Assembly: GCA_027487575.1 (NCBI GenBank)
Contig: JAIYDJ010000016.1
Span: 107,868-167,363, forward strand
Source: Rhodobacter sp.
GTDB lineage: Bacteria > Pseudomonadota > Alphaproteobacteria > Rhodobacterales > Rhodobacteraceae
Direction: 5' to 3'
Length of the DNA: 59,496 bases
Shown here: positions 28,047-37,039 of the stretch, piece by piece
Numbering within the stretch: the stretch's first letter is position 1
Layout: each line of letters starts with the position of its first letter
The notes under the pieces: generated by a model
Databases searched by the model: none
What the model saw: the letters and a program-made list of their open reading frames with translations, nothing else
What the model was told of the DNA's origin: nothing
Made by a program: the position numbers and the translations under genes

Positions 28047-30370
28047 TCGCGTGGCGTCTGGTTCTGGCGTTGATGCTGGCGCTGTCCGCGCCGATGGCAA
28101 TGGCGTTCAATACGCCCGAGGTGTCCGAGGAGGACGAAAGCGAAACGCCCCCGCCCGCCCCTGACGAGGAGGAGGAGGACGAGGAGGTGCAACGCGCCGC
28201 CGAGTCGGACCCGGCAGGTGCACGGATCGAAAGAGACCTGCAGGCGATATCCCGGATCGACATGATTGACGGGCTGATCGCGCAGCTTTTGTTGGTGGCC
28301 GAAGCAAGCAGTGCCGCTGAAATGGATGAAACGGTTCGGAACATCCGGGCCGAAAGCGGCTACGCGCAGGTTCCGGCCGAAGCGCTGGATGCCCTTGTGG
28401 GGCAGCCCACCGCCGGGGTGGCGGCCACGCCTTCTTTGGCAGAACGTGCCTCGCAAAGCAGCGCCCCAGCCCCGAAAACCACCGAACGCCGCACGGCCGT
28501 GGAGGCCGTGCCGGCAGAACGCGCGTCGTCCTCTGATCAGGGCGCGCGCAACCTGAAAAGGACAGATCGGGTGTTCGCGTCAAGGCAGGCCGATCTTTAT
28601 CTTGAGCCGACAGGGACCACGAAACAGGCTGCGGATCTCAGGAAAGTCTTTTCCAGCCATGCCAAGGCCGATGCGCGCAAGGGACTGGAGGGAAAAACAG
28701 AGCGGCGTGAGGCTGTGCTTCAGCACCTGAAGGCGCTGGACGAAACCATTCCCGGAATGAACCGCCGTCGCGCTGGCATGATGCCGCCCGACTTTGCCGC
28801 AGCCTTGGTCAATCTGGCCCAGGAAGGTGGCGTGAAGGCAGTTCGGGCTCTGGCTACTCAGGACGGTCTTCTGGACCCGCGCGCATATCTTGAGACGTTG
28901 GACGCCAACGCTGCAAAGAGCCCGATCGGCAAATCTGCCCCGGTCCGCAGGCTTCGCGACCTGGAAAGGCTGGTTCTTTCGGCGCAGGACAGCGCCAATG
29001 ACTATGAGCCCGAAAGCGAGACCTATCAGAAGGTCGCCGAAATCGCCCGGCAGGCCGAGCAGGAAAGGCAGGCATTGGCCAGATACCTCGGGCGTGTTGT
29101 TGCGACCTACCCTGCGGCCCACGCGACGGACGTGGTGCAGCCGTCAGACCTTGGCGAAAAGCTGACGGGTGGCATGAACGCGCCGCCCCTCAAGGCAAAG
29201 TTCAGTTTCGAGGGCAGTTTCCTGCAAAAACCTGCCGTTTTCAAGCCGACCGATCCCGAACCCCAGGGCACCGGAGGGCTGGCCGATACCGGGGTTGACC
29301 TTTCCGTTGGCAAGCCGCACCGGCTGGAACTGCGGTCGATCGCAACCCGCAGAATGGCCGAACTTCTGAAGGTGAGCGATCTGGTGGTCGACATGCGGGT
29401 CGCCGTTCTGAACGACGGAAAGAAAACGCCGGGTCTGATCATGGAACGTGCTTCCGGCAAGGAAGGCATGATAACGCGGATCGAAACCCCCACTGACGAC
29501 GAGATCAACGATTACTACGTGGTCGATACTCTGATCGGCGAAGCCGACGGAATCATCCGGCTCCTTCTGTCAGATGCGCCCGGCAATCTGCCGATAAGCG
29601 CCGCGATGCGGAACCGGTTTGCCCAAGTCGACACGTTTGATCTGGCCCGATGGCGGGTCGAGAAAAAGAATCTGGAAACAGCGCTCACTTCAACCGGATT
29701 CACGAAGGTCGTGGAAAGACGTGACGACGGCACAACAGTGGAAACCCTGCAGATCAAGTCCCAGCTGACGGAATTGACAGAGGCCGATCTGCGACACCCC
29801 GAGTTGCGGCGGCAGTTGTCGAACGCCCAATGGCTTGACCTGCTGTGCGGGCAGGTCGACCGGCATATGGGCAACATCATGATCGATACATCCGGGGTTC
29901 CGGTGGTCAAGCTGATCGACAACGACCTCGCCTTTGGACCGGATAACAGGGCTTACGGTCTTGATACCCCGCAAGCCACGCCGAAATTCAGGCTGCCGAC
30001 AAAGCCGGTCACGATTGATGCCGATTTCAGGGAAAGCTTTCTAAATCTGAGCGAAGAGGACCTGCGCAAAAGCACGGACGGGCTGCTCAATACGAACGAG
30101 CAGAACGGGCTTGTCGAGCGCCATCGCATGCTGAAGGCATATATCAACAGCGGTGCCGTTCAAAGGGTCAAGCGACCCGAGGCCAGCAGAAGAGGCAAGA
30201 ACCTGACATGGGATGCACCGGCCGACCAGCTTTTCATCCTTGATCCCGAGTCCCGCATCAACCCGCAGGAAGGTCAGGGAAAATTTAGCTACTACAGCAT
30301 CCTTGACGCCTTTCAGGCAAGAAACAAGCCGGCCAATACCGACGGGGCCCAACCCGCACCCAAGCCCTGA
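28043..30370 (+). CDS. Exported PI3/PI4-kinase-like (FAM20/HipA-superfamily) protein
   Basis: A 775-residue protein with a cleavable signal peptide (MIAWRLVLALMLALSAPMAM, likely cut after residue 21), an acidic low-complexity linker (about residues 26-52) and a long helical middle. The C-terminal third carries kinase landmarks: AVFKPTDPEP with Lys401 in the place of the ATP-anchoring lysine of type II PI4-kinases, then LRSIATRRMAELL, the catalytic loop LLCGQVDRHMGNIMID with Asp606 and Asn611, and the metal site KLIDNDLAFG with Asp626. This reads like PI3/PI4 kinases (DRHxxNIM) and FAM20C (DRH, DNG). Translation is coupled to the MACPF gene by a 4-base overlap. Lipid or protein substrate is unknown. 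Confidence 0.75.
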   Translation: MIAWRLVLALMLALSAPMAMAFNTPEVSEEDESETPPPAPDEEEEDEEVQRAAESDPAGARIERDLQAISRIDMIDGLIAQLLLVAEASSAAEMDETVRNIRAESGYAQVPAEALDALVGQPTAGVAATPSLAERASQSSAPAPKTTERRTAVEAVPAERASSSDQGARNLKRTDRVFASRQADLYLEPTGTTKQAADLRKVFSSHAKADARKGLEGKTERREAVLQHLKALDETIPGMNRRRAGMMPPDFAAALVNLAQEGGVKAVRALATQDGLLDPRAYLETLDANAAKSPIGKSAPVRRLRDLERLVLSAQDSANDYEPESETYQKVAEIARQAEQERQALARYLGRVVATYPAAHATDVVQPSDLGEKLTGGMNAPPLKAKFSFEGSFLQKPAVFKPTDPEPQGTGGLADTGVDLSVGKPHRLELRSIATRRMAELLKVSDLVVDMRVAVLNDGKKTPGLIMERASGKEGMITRIETPTDDEINDYYVVDTLIGEADGIIRLLLSDAPGNLPISAAMRNRFAQVDTFDLARWRVEKKNLETALTSTGFTKVVERRDDGTTVETLQIKSQLTELTEADLRHPELRRQLSNAQWLDLLCGQVDRHMGNIMIDTSGVPVVKLIDNDLAFGPDNRAYGLDTPQATPKFRLPTKPVTIDADFRESFLNLSEEDLRKSTDGLLNTNEQNGLVERHRMLKAYINSGAVQRVKRPEASRRGKNLTWDAPADQLFILDPESRINPQEGQGKFSYYSILDAFQARNKPANTDGAQPAPKP

Positions 30371-30546
30371 AGTCCGGGCACAGCCGCTGCCCGTCAGCAA
30401 CCCCGCGGAAAACGGCGCGCCGATCGGGGAACCACACCTGCGCGCGGGTCAGGCACACAATCATTTTACCACAAGTCCGGACTTCAATCCGGGCGGGTGG
30501 CCGGTCTGCCTTGTTCCCGGTGGCAAAGGAACATAAGTGGAACAGC

Positions 30547-31776
30547 ATGACAACGCTCACCCTTGATCAGAAGCTTGCCATCCTGTCGGACGCAGCGAAG
30601 TATGACGCCTCTTGCGCGTCGTCCGGTGGTGAGCGGCGCTCGTCTTCGGATGGCAAGGGGGTGGGGTCGTCTGGTGGCAGCGGCATCTGCCATGCCTATG
30701 CGCCGGACGGACGCTGCATCAGCCTGCTGAAGATCCTGATGACCAATTTCTGCATCTATGACTGCGTCTATTGCGTCAACCGGGTGTCCAGCCAGGTGGA
30801 ACGCGCGCGGTTCACGGTGGAAGAGGTGGTGCGGCTGACCATCGAGTTCTACCGGCGCAACTACATCGAGGGGCTGTTCCTGTCGTCGGGCATCATCCGG
30901 TCGCCGGATGACACGATGGCCGACATGGTGCGCATCGCCCGCACCCTGCGCGAGGTCGAGAACTTTCGCGGCTACATCCACCTGAAGACCATTCCCGACG
31001 CCAGCCCAGAACTGCTGGACGAGGCTGGGAAATGGGCCGACCGGCTGTCGATCAACGTCGAGATGCCGACAGTCGAAGGGCTGGCGCGGCTGGCCCCGGA
31101 AAAGTCGGCAACCGGCATAAGAAAGACCATGGCCGCAGTGCGCCAGCGGCGGGAGGCGACGCGCGAGGTGACGCACACCGGCAAGCGCAAGGCGAGGTTC
31201 GCCCCGGCGGGCCAGTCGACACAGATGATCGTGGGCGCCGATGCGTCGAATGACGGCACGATCCTCACGCAGGCCGCGCAGCTTTACGCGGGCTACGGGC
31301 TATCGCGGGTCTACTACTCGGCGTTCTCTCCCATTCCCGATTCCTCGGCCCTGTTGCCGCTGAAACGTCCCCCTTTGCTCCGGGAACACCGGCTGTATCA
31401 GGCGGATTGGCTGCTGCGGTTCTACGGGTTCGAGGTGGACGAGATTGCCGGCGCGTCGGGGATGCTGGACCTGGAGGTTGATCCCAAGCTGGCCTGGGCG
31501 CTGGCCAACCGGGGGGCGTTTCCCGTGGACGTGAACAAGGCCGCGCGCGAGGTGCTGCTGCGCGTGCCGGGGTTCGGCACCAAGACGGTGGGACGCATCC
31601 TTGAGGCGCGACGGCACGGGGCGCTGCGGTATGACCATCTGGCTGCGATGGGGGCGGTGATGAAGACCGCCAAGGCGTTCATCACCACCCCCGGCTGGTC
31701 GCCGCGCGGAATGACGGACGAGGCCGCCCTGCGCGCCCGGTTCGCCCCCGCGCCCGTGCAGCTCTCGCTGTTCTGA
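30547..31776 (+). CDS. Putative DNA modification/repair radical SAM protein
   Basis: A 409-residue radical SAM enzyme of the class linked to uracil-DNA glycosylases. The cluster motif is FCIYDCVYC with Cys69, Cys73 and Cys76 (CX3CX2C), preceded by the Ser/Gly-rich CASSGGERRSSSDGKG. The C-terminal part has a helix-hairpin-helix segment (LLRVPGFGTKTVGRILEA, about residues 338-355), which suggests DNA binding. The start at 30547 (MTTLTLDQKLAIL) is preferred. The UdgX fusion gene follows after 5 bases, so the two are probably co-translated and act on the same damaged base. Confidence 0.88.
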   Translation: MTTLTLDQKLAILSDAAKYDASCASSGGERRSSSDGKGVGSSGGSGICHAYAPDGRCISLLKILMTNFCIYDCVYCVNRVSSQVERARFTVEEVVRLTIEFYRRNYIEGLFLSSGIIRSPDDTMADMVRIARTLREVENFRGYIHLKTIPDASPELLDEAGKWADRLSINVEMPTVEGLARLAPEKSATGIRKTMAAVRQRREATREVTHTGKRKARFAPAGQSTQMIVGADASNDGTILTQAAQLYAGYGLSRVYYSAFSPIPDSSALLPLKRPPLLREHRLYQADWLLRFYGFEVDEIAGASGMLDLEVDPKLAWALANRGAFPVDVNKAAREVLLRVPGFGTKTVGRILEARRHGALRYDHLAAMGAVMKTAKAFITTPGWSPRGMTDEAALRARFAPAPVQLSLF

Positions 31777-31781
31777 CGCCA

Positions 31782-33227
31782 ATGGACGTGCCGCTGATCT
31801 TCCTGCCGGTGATCGGCACGGTGCCCGCCTGGCGCAAGGCGGCGCGGGGCCTTCTGGCGCGCGGCGTGCCCGAGGCGGTGTGGCAGGTGGGAGACGCGCC
31901 CGCCGACCTGTTCGCCACCGAAACGGCGGAGCCTGCCGGGAAGGTGCCTGCGCTAACCCTTTCCCGTGACGCGATTGCGGAGATCGAGACCGCGCTTTGC
32001 CACGCCGATCCCGAACGGTTCGCCCGGGCTTACGGCCTTTTGCGGCGGTTGGCGGATGGCTTGGTCCGGTGGGGGGACCGCAGCGATCCGGCGATGCTGA
32101 AGGTGCTGCATCAGGCCAAGACGGTGCGGCGAGCGATCCACAAGATGCACGCCTTCGTCCGGTTCCGCGAAGTTTCGGGAGAAGGCGGACGCCGCGCCTT
32201 CATGGCGTGGTTCGAGCCGGACCACCCGGTGGTCGAGGCCGCGACGCCGTTCTTCGCCAAACGTTTCGGCGACATGGACTGGGCGATCCTGACGCCGCAG
32301 ATCACCGCGCGTTTTGTCAGCGGCGTGCTGGACTATCAGCTTACGGCCCCCGGCACGGTGATCCCCGATGACGCGACCGAAGGGCTTTGGCGGACCTACT
32401 ATGCCAACATCTTCAATCCGGCGCGGCTGATGGTCGATGCGATGACATCAGAGATGCCGCGCAAATACTGGAAAAACCTGCCCGAGGCCGAACTGATCCC
32501 CGGCCTGATCCGCAGTGCGAACGCGCGGACCTCGGTCATGCAGGCGGCGGCCCCCACTGAAGCCAGCCCCCGGCTGCTGGCTCGGGCGAAAACCATGGTT
32601 GCAGAGGCGCTGCCCGAGGTGCCTACGGACGGTCTGGCGGGGCTGCGGGCGGCGGCGGGAGGCTGCACCCGCTGCCCGTTGTACGCACCGGCGACGCAAG
32701 TGGTGTTCGGGGTGGGGCCGGAAGATGCGGCCCTGATGATCGTGGGCGAACAGCCCGGCGATACCGAGGATCTGACTGGCGTGCCGTTCACCGGCCCGGC
32801 GGGGCAGGTGTTCGACACCGAGGCGCAGGCTGCGGGTCTGGACCGTGGTGCCGCCTATGTCACCAATGCCGTCAAGCATTTCAAGTTCACACCGCGCGGC
32901 AAGCGGCGCATTCACCAGCGCCCGGATGCGGGCGAGGTTTCGGCGTGCCGCTGGTGGCTTGATCTGGAGCGCGAACTGATCCGGCCCCGGCTGATCCTGG
33001 CCATGGGGGCGACGGCGCTTGCCAGCCTGACCGGCAAGGGCGAGGGCATCCTGTCGCGGCGTGGCAAGGTCGAGGTCGCAACCGACGGCACGCCGGTCTT
33101 TGTCACGGTTCACCCGTCCTACATCCTGCGCCTGCCCGACCCGGCCCTTCAGATGGCCGAGCGGGCGCGCTTTCGCGACGACCTGCGGACGGTTGCAGAC
33201 ATGCTGCGCGAGACCGCCAACGACTGA
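31782..33227 (+). CDS. DUF4130 domain fused to UdgX-type uracil-DNA glycosylase
   Basis: A 481-residue fusion. Residues about 1-270 match the DUF4130 family (KTVRRAIHKMHAFVRFR, AWFEPDHPVVEAATPFFAKR). Residues about 290-481 are a family 4-like uracil-DNA glycosylase with a four-Cys iron-sulfur site, the catalytic GEQPGDTED (residues 322-330), and the UdgX-specific insertion KRRIH, in which His378 corresponds to the histidine that, in mycobacterial UdgX, forms a covalent bond to the DNA after uracil removal. VTVHPSYILR closes the active site. It is coupled to the radical SAM gene. Confidence 0.9.
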   Translation: MDVPLIFLPVIGTVPAWRKAARGLLARGVPEAVWQVGDAPADLFATETAEPAGKVPALTLSRDAIAEIETALCHADPERFARAYGLLRRLADGLVRWGDRSDPAMLKVLHQAKTVRRAIHKMHAFVRFREVSGEGGRRAFMAWFEPDHPVVEAATPFFAKRFGDMDWAILTPQITARFVSGVLDYQLTAPGTVIPDDATEGLWRTYYANIFNPARLMVDAMTSEMPRKYWKNLPEAELIPGLIRSANARTSVMQAAAPTEASPRLLARAKTMVAEALPEVPTDGLAGLRAAAGGCTRCPLYAPATQVVFGVGPEDAALMIVGEQPGDTEDLTGVPFTGPAGQVFDTEAQAAGLDRGAAYVTNAVKHFKFTPRGKRRIHQRPDAGEVSACRWWLDLERELIRPRLILAMGATALASLTGKGEGILSRRGKVEVATDGTPVFVTVHPSYILRLPDPALQMAERARFRDDLRTVADMLRETAND

Positions 33228-33439
33228 CCTCTGCCGATGATCGCTATGGCAGAGGGTCTGGCCGCCATGGGGTTTGCCGGGTTCGGCCACATCACGTCGC
33301 CACCAGTCAGGCCCGTGTCGCGGATGTCTGGAAGGGCGCTTTCGCGGTTCAGGGCGGGCTCGACGCGCAGGGCCGTCGAGACCGGCAACGAATGGCGGCG
33401 CGCCTTGGAACCTGGCCGCGATCTTTTGGTTTAGGCTAC

Positions 33440-34600
33440 ATGACACAAGCCATCCCCTTGCGCGTCCTGCCGGAGCCTGGCCTTGTGCCTCATCCCGTCT
33501 CACCGGTGGCCGAGACGCGCGATAGCGCCCCGATCAGGCCGCCGCTGGACCTGCAGGCCTTGTCCGGGGCGGCAGGCCTGGAGGACCGGGGCGATGTCGG
33601 CATTTCAGGTTCGGTCCGGCTTCTTGCCGCTTCGGGACGACTGAAATGGGAGGACGTCCCGCCAGACGACCTTTTTGCAGACCTGGTGGAGATTGCCGAG
33701 GTCAACCTGCCGCTCGCGCGCCTGTACGAAGGCCATGTGAATGCCCTGAGGTTGGTTCGGTCGCTGGGCGATGCGACCGCGCATGCACAGGTTCGGCAAG
33801 ATTGCGACGCAGGACTTCTCTTTGGCGTCTGGGGAGCCGAAGGTGTACCGCCGCTCGTTATGGACGGCGCATTCCTGACGGGGGGCAAGCGGTTTGCCTC
33901 GGGGCTGGGAACGGTCAGCCGGGCTGTCGTCACCACCGGCGAGGGCGCGGCGGTCCGGCTGGCCATTGTGAATGTGTCGGACCCGCAGAGGCACCGCCCC
34001 GAGACGTGGCGCAAGACGGGAATGCGCGCCACGGTGTCGGGCGATTTCGATGCGACCGGACTGCTGATTTCGGACCTCGTCTGGCTTGGTGAGCCGGGGC
34101 AGTATCTGGAGGAGCCGGGCTTTATCGGGGGCGTCTGGCGCATTGCTGCGGTTCAGGCCGGGGGAACGCTGGGGCTTTTGCGCGCCGCAGCCGATCATCT
34201 GGCGGCACTCGGGCGGTTGGGGGCCGAGGCGCAGGTGGCGCGGCTTGCCCCGGTTGTGACCCGCGCGCTCGCCGCCGCTGACTTCACCCGGCGCGCCGCC
34301 ATCTGCGCCGAGGGGCCTGAGGGCGCGCGCGACCCGGAGCGTGCCGCGAGCCTGTCGGCGCAGGCGCGCCTTCTGACCGAAGACATCGGTCAGGATGCGA
34401 TCGCCGCCACCGAACGCGCCGTCGGTCTGCCCCACTTCGACACGGATGCACCGACCGGCCGCATCGCCCGCGACCTTGCCACCTACATGCGGCAGGCGGC
34501 GCGCGACGCGCTGCTGCAGCGCGCGGGGACCTGGATGCTTGGGCAACCGGGGCCGTTCTCGCGACTGCTTTCGCCGGAGGATGTCCATGCGCGCGGCTGA
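33440..34600 (+). CDS. Acyl-CoA dehydrogenase-like protein
   Basis: A 386-residue protein with the general acyl-CoA dehydrogenase layout: helical N-terminal domain, central beta region (GLLFGVWGAEGVPPLVMDG, GGKRFASGLGTVSRAVVT) and a C-terminal four-helix domain rich in Ala. I do not see a clear catalytic glutamate. It is the first of four overlapping genes with PIG-L deacetylase, methyltransferase and GT2 genes and overlaps the second by 14 bases. A role in modifying the acyl part of a glycolipid is an inference from that context. ATG 33440 is preferred to the in-frame ATG at 33392. Confidence 0.75.
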   Translation: MTQAIPLRVLPEPGLVPHPVSPVAETRDSAPIRPPLDLQALSGAAGLEDRGDVGISGSVRLLAASGRLKWEDVPPDDLFADLVEIAEVNLPLARLYEGHVNALRLVRSLGDATAHAQVRQDCDAGLLFGVWGAEGVPPLVMDGAFLTGGKRFASGLGTVSRAVVTTGEGAAVRLAIVNVSDPQRHRPETWRKTGMRATVSGDFDATGLLISDLVWLGEPGQYLEEPGFIGGVWRIAAVQAGGTLGLLRAAADHLAALGRLGAEAQVARLAPVVTRALAAADFTRRAAICAEGPEGARDPERAASLSAQARLLTEDIGQDAIAATERAVGLPHFDTDAPTGRIARDLATYMRQAARDALLQRAGTWMLGQPGPFSRLLSPEDVHARG

Positions 34601-35342
34601 TCTCGCGGTCATCAGGACAGGGCCTGACGACACCCTTCCCCTCGTCACAGCCGACGAAATGCTGCGCGGTCACCCTGCGCTCGTGCTCGCCCCGCACCCC
34701 GACGACGAAAGCCTGGCATGCGGTGAACTGCTGGCGGCGGCGTTTCAGCCGGTTGGGCCGGGGGCGCATGTCGTCTGCCTGACGGATGGAGCCGCCTCGC
34801 ATCCCGCCTCGCAACGTGTTCCGCCGGTGGACCTTGCAGCCCTGCGGCGGCAAGAGCTTGTCGCAGCCATCGCCCATCTGGGTGGACAGGAGACGGACGT
34901 CACCTGGATTGGCGCGCCGGACGGGGCGCTGGCAGCCGGCAAAGAGATCGTCGGGGCCATCGTCGGCCTTGCGATGGCAACGGATGCGGGTCTGTTGATG
35001 GCGCCCTCGCCGCTCGACCCGCACTGCGATCACGTGGCAGGGGCCGAGATCGGACGGCGGGTCGCCATGGCGCTGCCGGGTCTCAGGCTGGGCTTCTACC
35101 CGGTCTGGTCACGCTGGCATGGCGGCGGGGTTGCTCCCGTGCCGCAGGGCTTGCGCGCCGTCTGCCTGCAGACCGGTGCCAACAAGGTGCGAAAGGCAGC
35201 CGCCATTGCCGCCCACCGCAGCCAGCAGGGCCAGGTTATCAACGACGATCCGGACGGTTTCGAGATGCCGCCCGGCTTTGCCACATTCTTCGCCGACCGC
35301 GACGAAGTGTATTTTCTGTCCAAGCAGGAGGGGCTTGGATGA
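34587..35342 (+). CDS. PIG-L/LmbE family N-acetylglucosamine-type deacetylase
   Basis: A 251-residue zinc deacetylase. The metal-binding motif is LVLAPHPDDESLACGELL and the third ligand is in PLDPHCDHVAGAE. The family deacetylates GlcNAc-containing glycolipids, mycothiol and bacillithiol precursors, or antibiotic sugars. The start is fixed at 34587 by GGAGG six bases upstream, although an ATG at 34581 is also in frame. It overlaps the acyl-CoA dehydrogenase gene by 14 bases and the methyltransferase gene by 4. Confidence 0.88.
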   Translation: MRAADLAVIRTGPDDTLPLVTADEMLRGHPALVLAPHPDDESLACGELLAAAFQPVGPGAHVVCLTDGAASHPASQRVPPVDLAALRRQELVAAIAHLGGQETDVTWIGAPDGALAAGKEIVGAIVGLAMATDAGLLMAPSPLDPHCDHVAGAEIGRRVAMALPGLRLGFYPVWSRWHGGGVAPVPQGLRAVCLQTGANKVRKAAAIAAHRSQQGQVINDDPDGFEMPPGFATFFADRDEVYFLSKQEGLG

Positions 35343-35899
35343 CGGCCGTTTCGCAATCCCGCCTGCACGAACTTTACGGTCATGGCGATGATCCATGGGG
35401 TTTCCGCAGCAGCGACTACGAGCAGGCCAAGTTCCGCGCCACCGCCGATGCACTGGCCAAACGCCGCTATCGCAGCGCGCTGGAAGTGGGCTGTGGCAAT
35501 GGCGAGCTTGCGCGCCATATCGCAACGCGCTGTGACAGCTATACCGGGGTCGACGCCGTGGAAACCGCGCTGGCCGCAGCCCGCCGCGCCGTCCCCGGCG
35601 GGCATTTTGTGCAGGCCTATCTGCCATGCCCGCTGCCGGATGGACCGCATGACCTGATCATCCTGTCCGAGATCCTCTACTTTCTGGACACCCCCGGCCT
35701 TGTGTCCCTCGGCCGGCAGATCGCAGAGCGGTGGCCTGACGCCGAGGTGCTGTGCGTCAACTGGCTTGGGCCGTCCGGCAATCCTCTGGAGGGGTTGGAG
35801 GCGCTTGAAGCCTTCCGGTCGGCGATGGCGCCGACTTTCCGATCCGTTCCCATCACCGAGACCGACAATTTCCGCATCGACAGGTTTAGGGCATCATGA
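35339..35899 (+). CDS. NodS-like SAM-dependent methyltransferase
   Basis: A 186-residue class I methyltransferase. DPWGFRSSDYEQAKFRATAD precedes motif I SALEVGCGNGELARHIA, and YTGVDAVETALAAAR and LIILSEILYFLD follow. The N-terminal DPWGF motif is shared with NodS-type N-methyltransferases that act on deacetylated glucosamine, which fits the deacetylase gene immediately upstream. It overlaps that gene and the downstream glycosyltransferase by 4 bases each. The substrate is inferred from context only. Confidence 0.8.
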   Translation: MTAVSQSRLHELYGHGDDPWGFRSSDYEQAKFRATADALAKRRYRSALEVGCGNGELARHIATRCDSYTGVDAVETALAAARRAVPGGHFVQAYLPCPLPDGPHDLIILSEILYFLDTPGLVSLGRQIAERWPDAEVLCVNWLGPSGNPLEGLEALEAFRSAMAPTFRSVPITETDNFRIDRFRAS

Positions 35900-36849
35900 C
35901 AACAACCCTACGAACCCCCCGCATAAACCAGATCACCGTCCCGCAGGGATGGGGCCGCACCGGCTGTCTGGTGGTCATCCCGGCACGGAACGAGGCCGAC
36001 CGGATCACGGATTGCCTGACTGCGCTGGCCAATCAGATAGCGGACGTTCTGGTTGTCGCCAACAACTGTACCGATGCGACGGGCGCGCTGGCCCGCCAGG
36101 CCGGTGCAGCCGTGATCGACTGCACCATTGCGGATGGCGGCGTCGGGGCGGCGCGGCGAATGGGTGCGACGGAGGGCATGCGGCGGATTGCAAAGCCGCG
36201 CGCGCTGATGACATCGGATGCCGATTGCCTTGTCGCGCCCGACTGGGTTGCCGCCAACCAGACGCACCTACAGTCCGGGGCCGCTGCCGTCTGCGGGCTG
36301 GTCCTGCCGATTGCCCACGAACATGCGTCTTTGCCGCAGACCCTGTTGCGGCGCGCGGCGCTGGAGGACCGGTTTCTCGACCTCAAGGCGCAGCTTGAAG
36401 CCCATCTGACCGGCCGCGCGGGCCATGAGCAGACCCCCGGCGCGAGCCTTGCGTTCCAGCCTGCCGCCTATGTGGCGGCAGGGGGGTTCGTCCCGATGCC
36501 GACGCATGAGGATCGGGCCATCATCCTGCGCCTGAAGTCGATGGGCTTGCCGGTGCTGCATGCCCGCGACGTCACCGTCCGTGCCTCTTGCCGGTTGGAA
36601 GGGCGCGCGCCGGGCGGAATGGCCGCCGCCTTGCGCGAACGCAGCCTCGATCCTGATGCCCCGTTGTGCCCCGACATGGGAAAGTCCGACGTTGCGGTCG
36701 TAGCTGCGGTGCTGGAACAACTCGGCCCGCTCAGCCACCAGACCCATCTTCCCGCCGCGATCGACCGCATCGCGCAGTTTCTTGAAAAGGAGCCTCGCAA
36801 GGTCGACGAGAAAAGTCGACGGGCTTTGCCGGGCACTTTGCTCCAGTAG
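35896..36849 (+). CDS. Glycosyltransferase family 2 protein
   Basis: A 317-residue GT-A fold protein. The nucleotide-sugar site is CLVVIPARNEADRITDCL, a short acidic motif ALMTSDADCLVAPDW supplies metal binding, and PTHEDRAIILRLKSMG is the catalytic region typical of GT2. It lacks obvious membrane segments, so the acceptor may be soluble or membrane-associated through a partner. It is the last gene of the four-gene overlap chain with a deacetylase and a methyltransferase. The tRNA-Thr gene follows on the opposite strand 52 bases later. Confidence 0.85.
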   Translation: MTTTLRTPRINQITVPQGWGRTGCLVVIPARNEADRITDCLTALANQIADVLVVANNCTDATGALARQAGAAVIDCTIADGGVGAARRMGATEGMRRIAKPRALMTSDADCLVAPDWVAANQTHLQSGAAAVCGLVLPIAHEHASLPQTLLRRAALEDRFLDLKAQLEAHLTGRAGHEQTPGASLAFQPAAYVAAGGFVPMPTHEDRAIILRLKSMGLPVLHARDVTVRASCRLEGRAPGGMAAALRERSLDPDAPLCPDMGKSDVAVVAAVLEQLGPLSHQTHLPAAIDRIAQFLEKEPRKVDEKSRRALPGTLLQ

Positions 36850-36901
36850 CCTCTGCGACGGGAAACGGCGTAGACGCGGTGGCCCGGTGCCTTGAGAAGG
36901 A

Positions 36902-36977
36902 TGGTGCCGCTGAAGGGACTCGAACCCCCGACCCCATCATTACGAATGACGTGCTCTACCAGCTGAGCTACAGCGGC
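36902..36977 (-). tRNA. tRNA-Thr (CGU anticodon)
   Basis: Reading the minus strand gives a 76-nt cloverleaf including the encoded CCA. The acceptor GCCGCTG pairs with CAGCGGC. The anticodon arm is CGTCA-TTCGTAA-TGATG with anticodon CGT, and the T arm is GGGGG-TTCGAGT-CCCTT with a mismatch at the end. Two decayed copies of its 5' region lie just downstream on the window strand. Confidence 0.92.
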
Positions 36978-37039
36978 ATCCTTCTCGGTCGCGGCCCTAC
37001 TACGGCGCTGCCCGTTTCACAAGCCACTTCGCAACAGAC

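Noticed and set aside
26259-28100. Minus-strand reading frame of 613 codons
   Set aside because: It is the antisense of the MACPF gene; high-GC sequence commonly gives such shadows, and the translation shows no domain.
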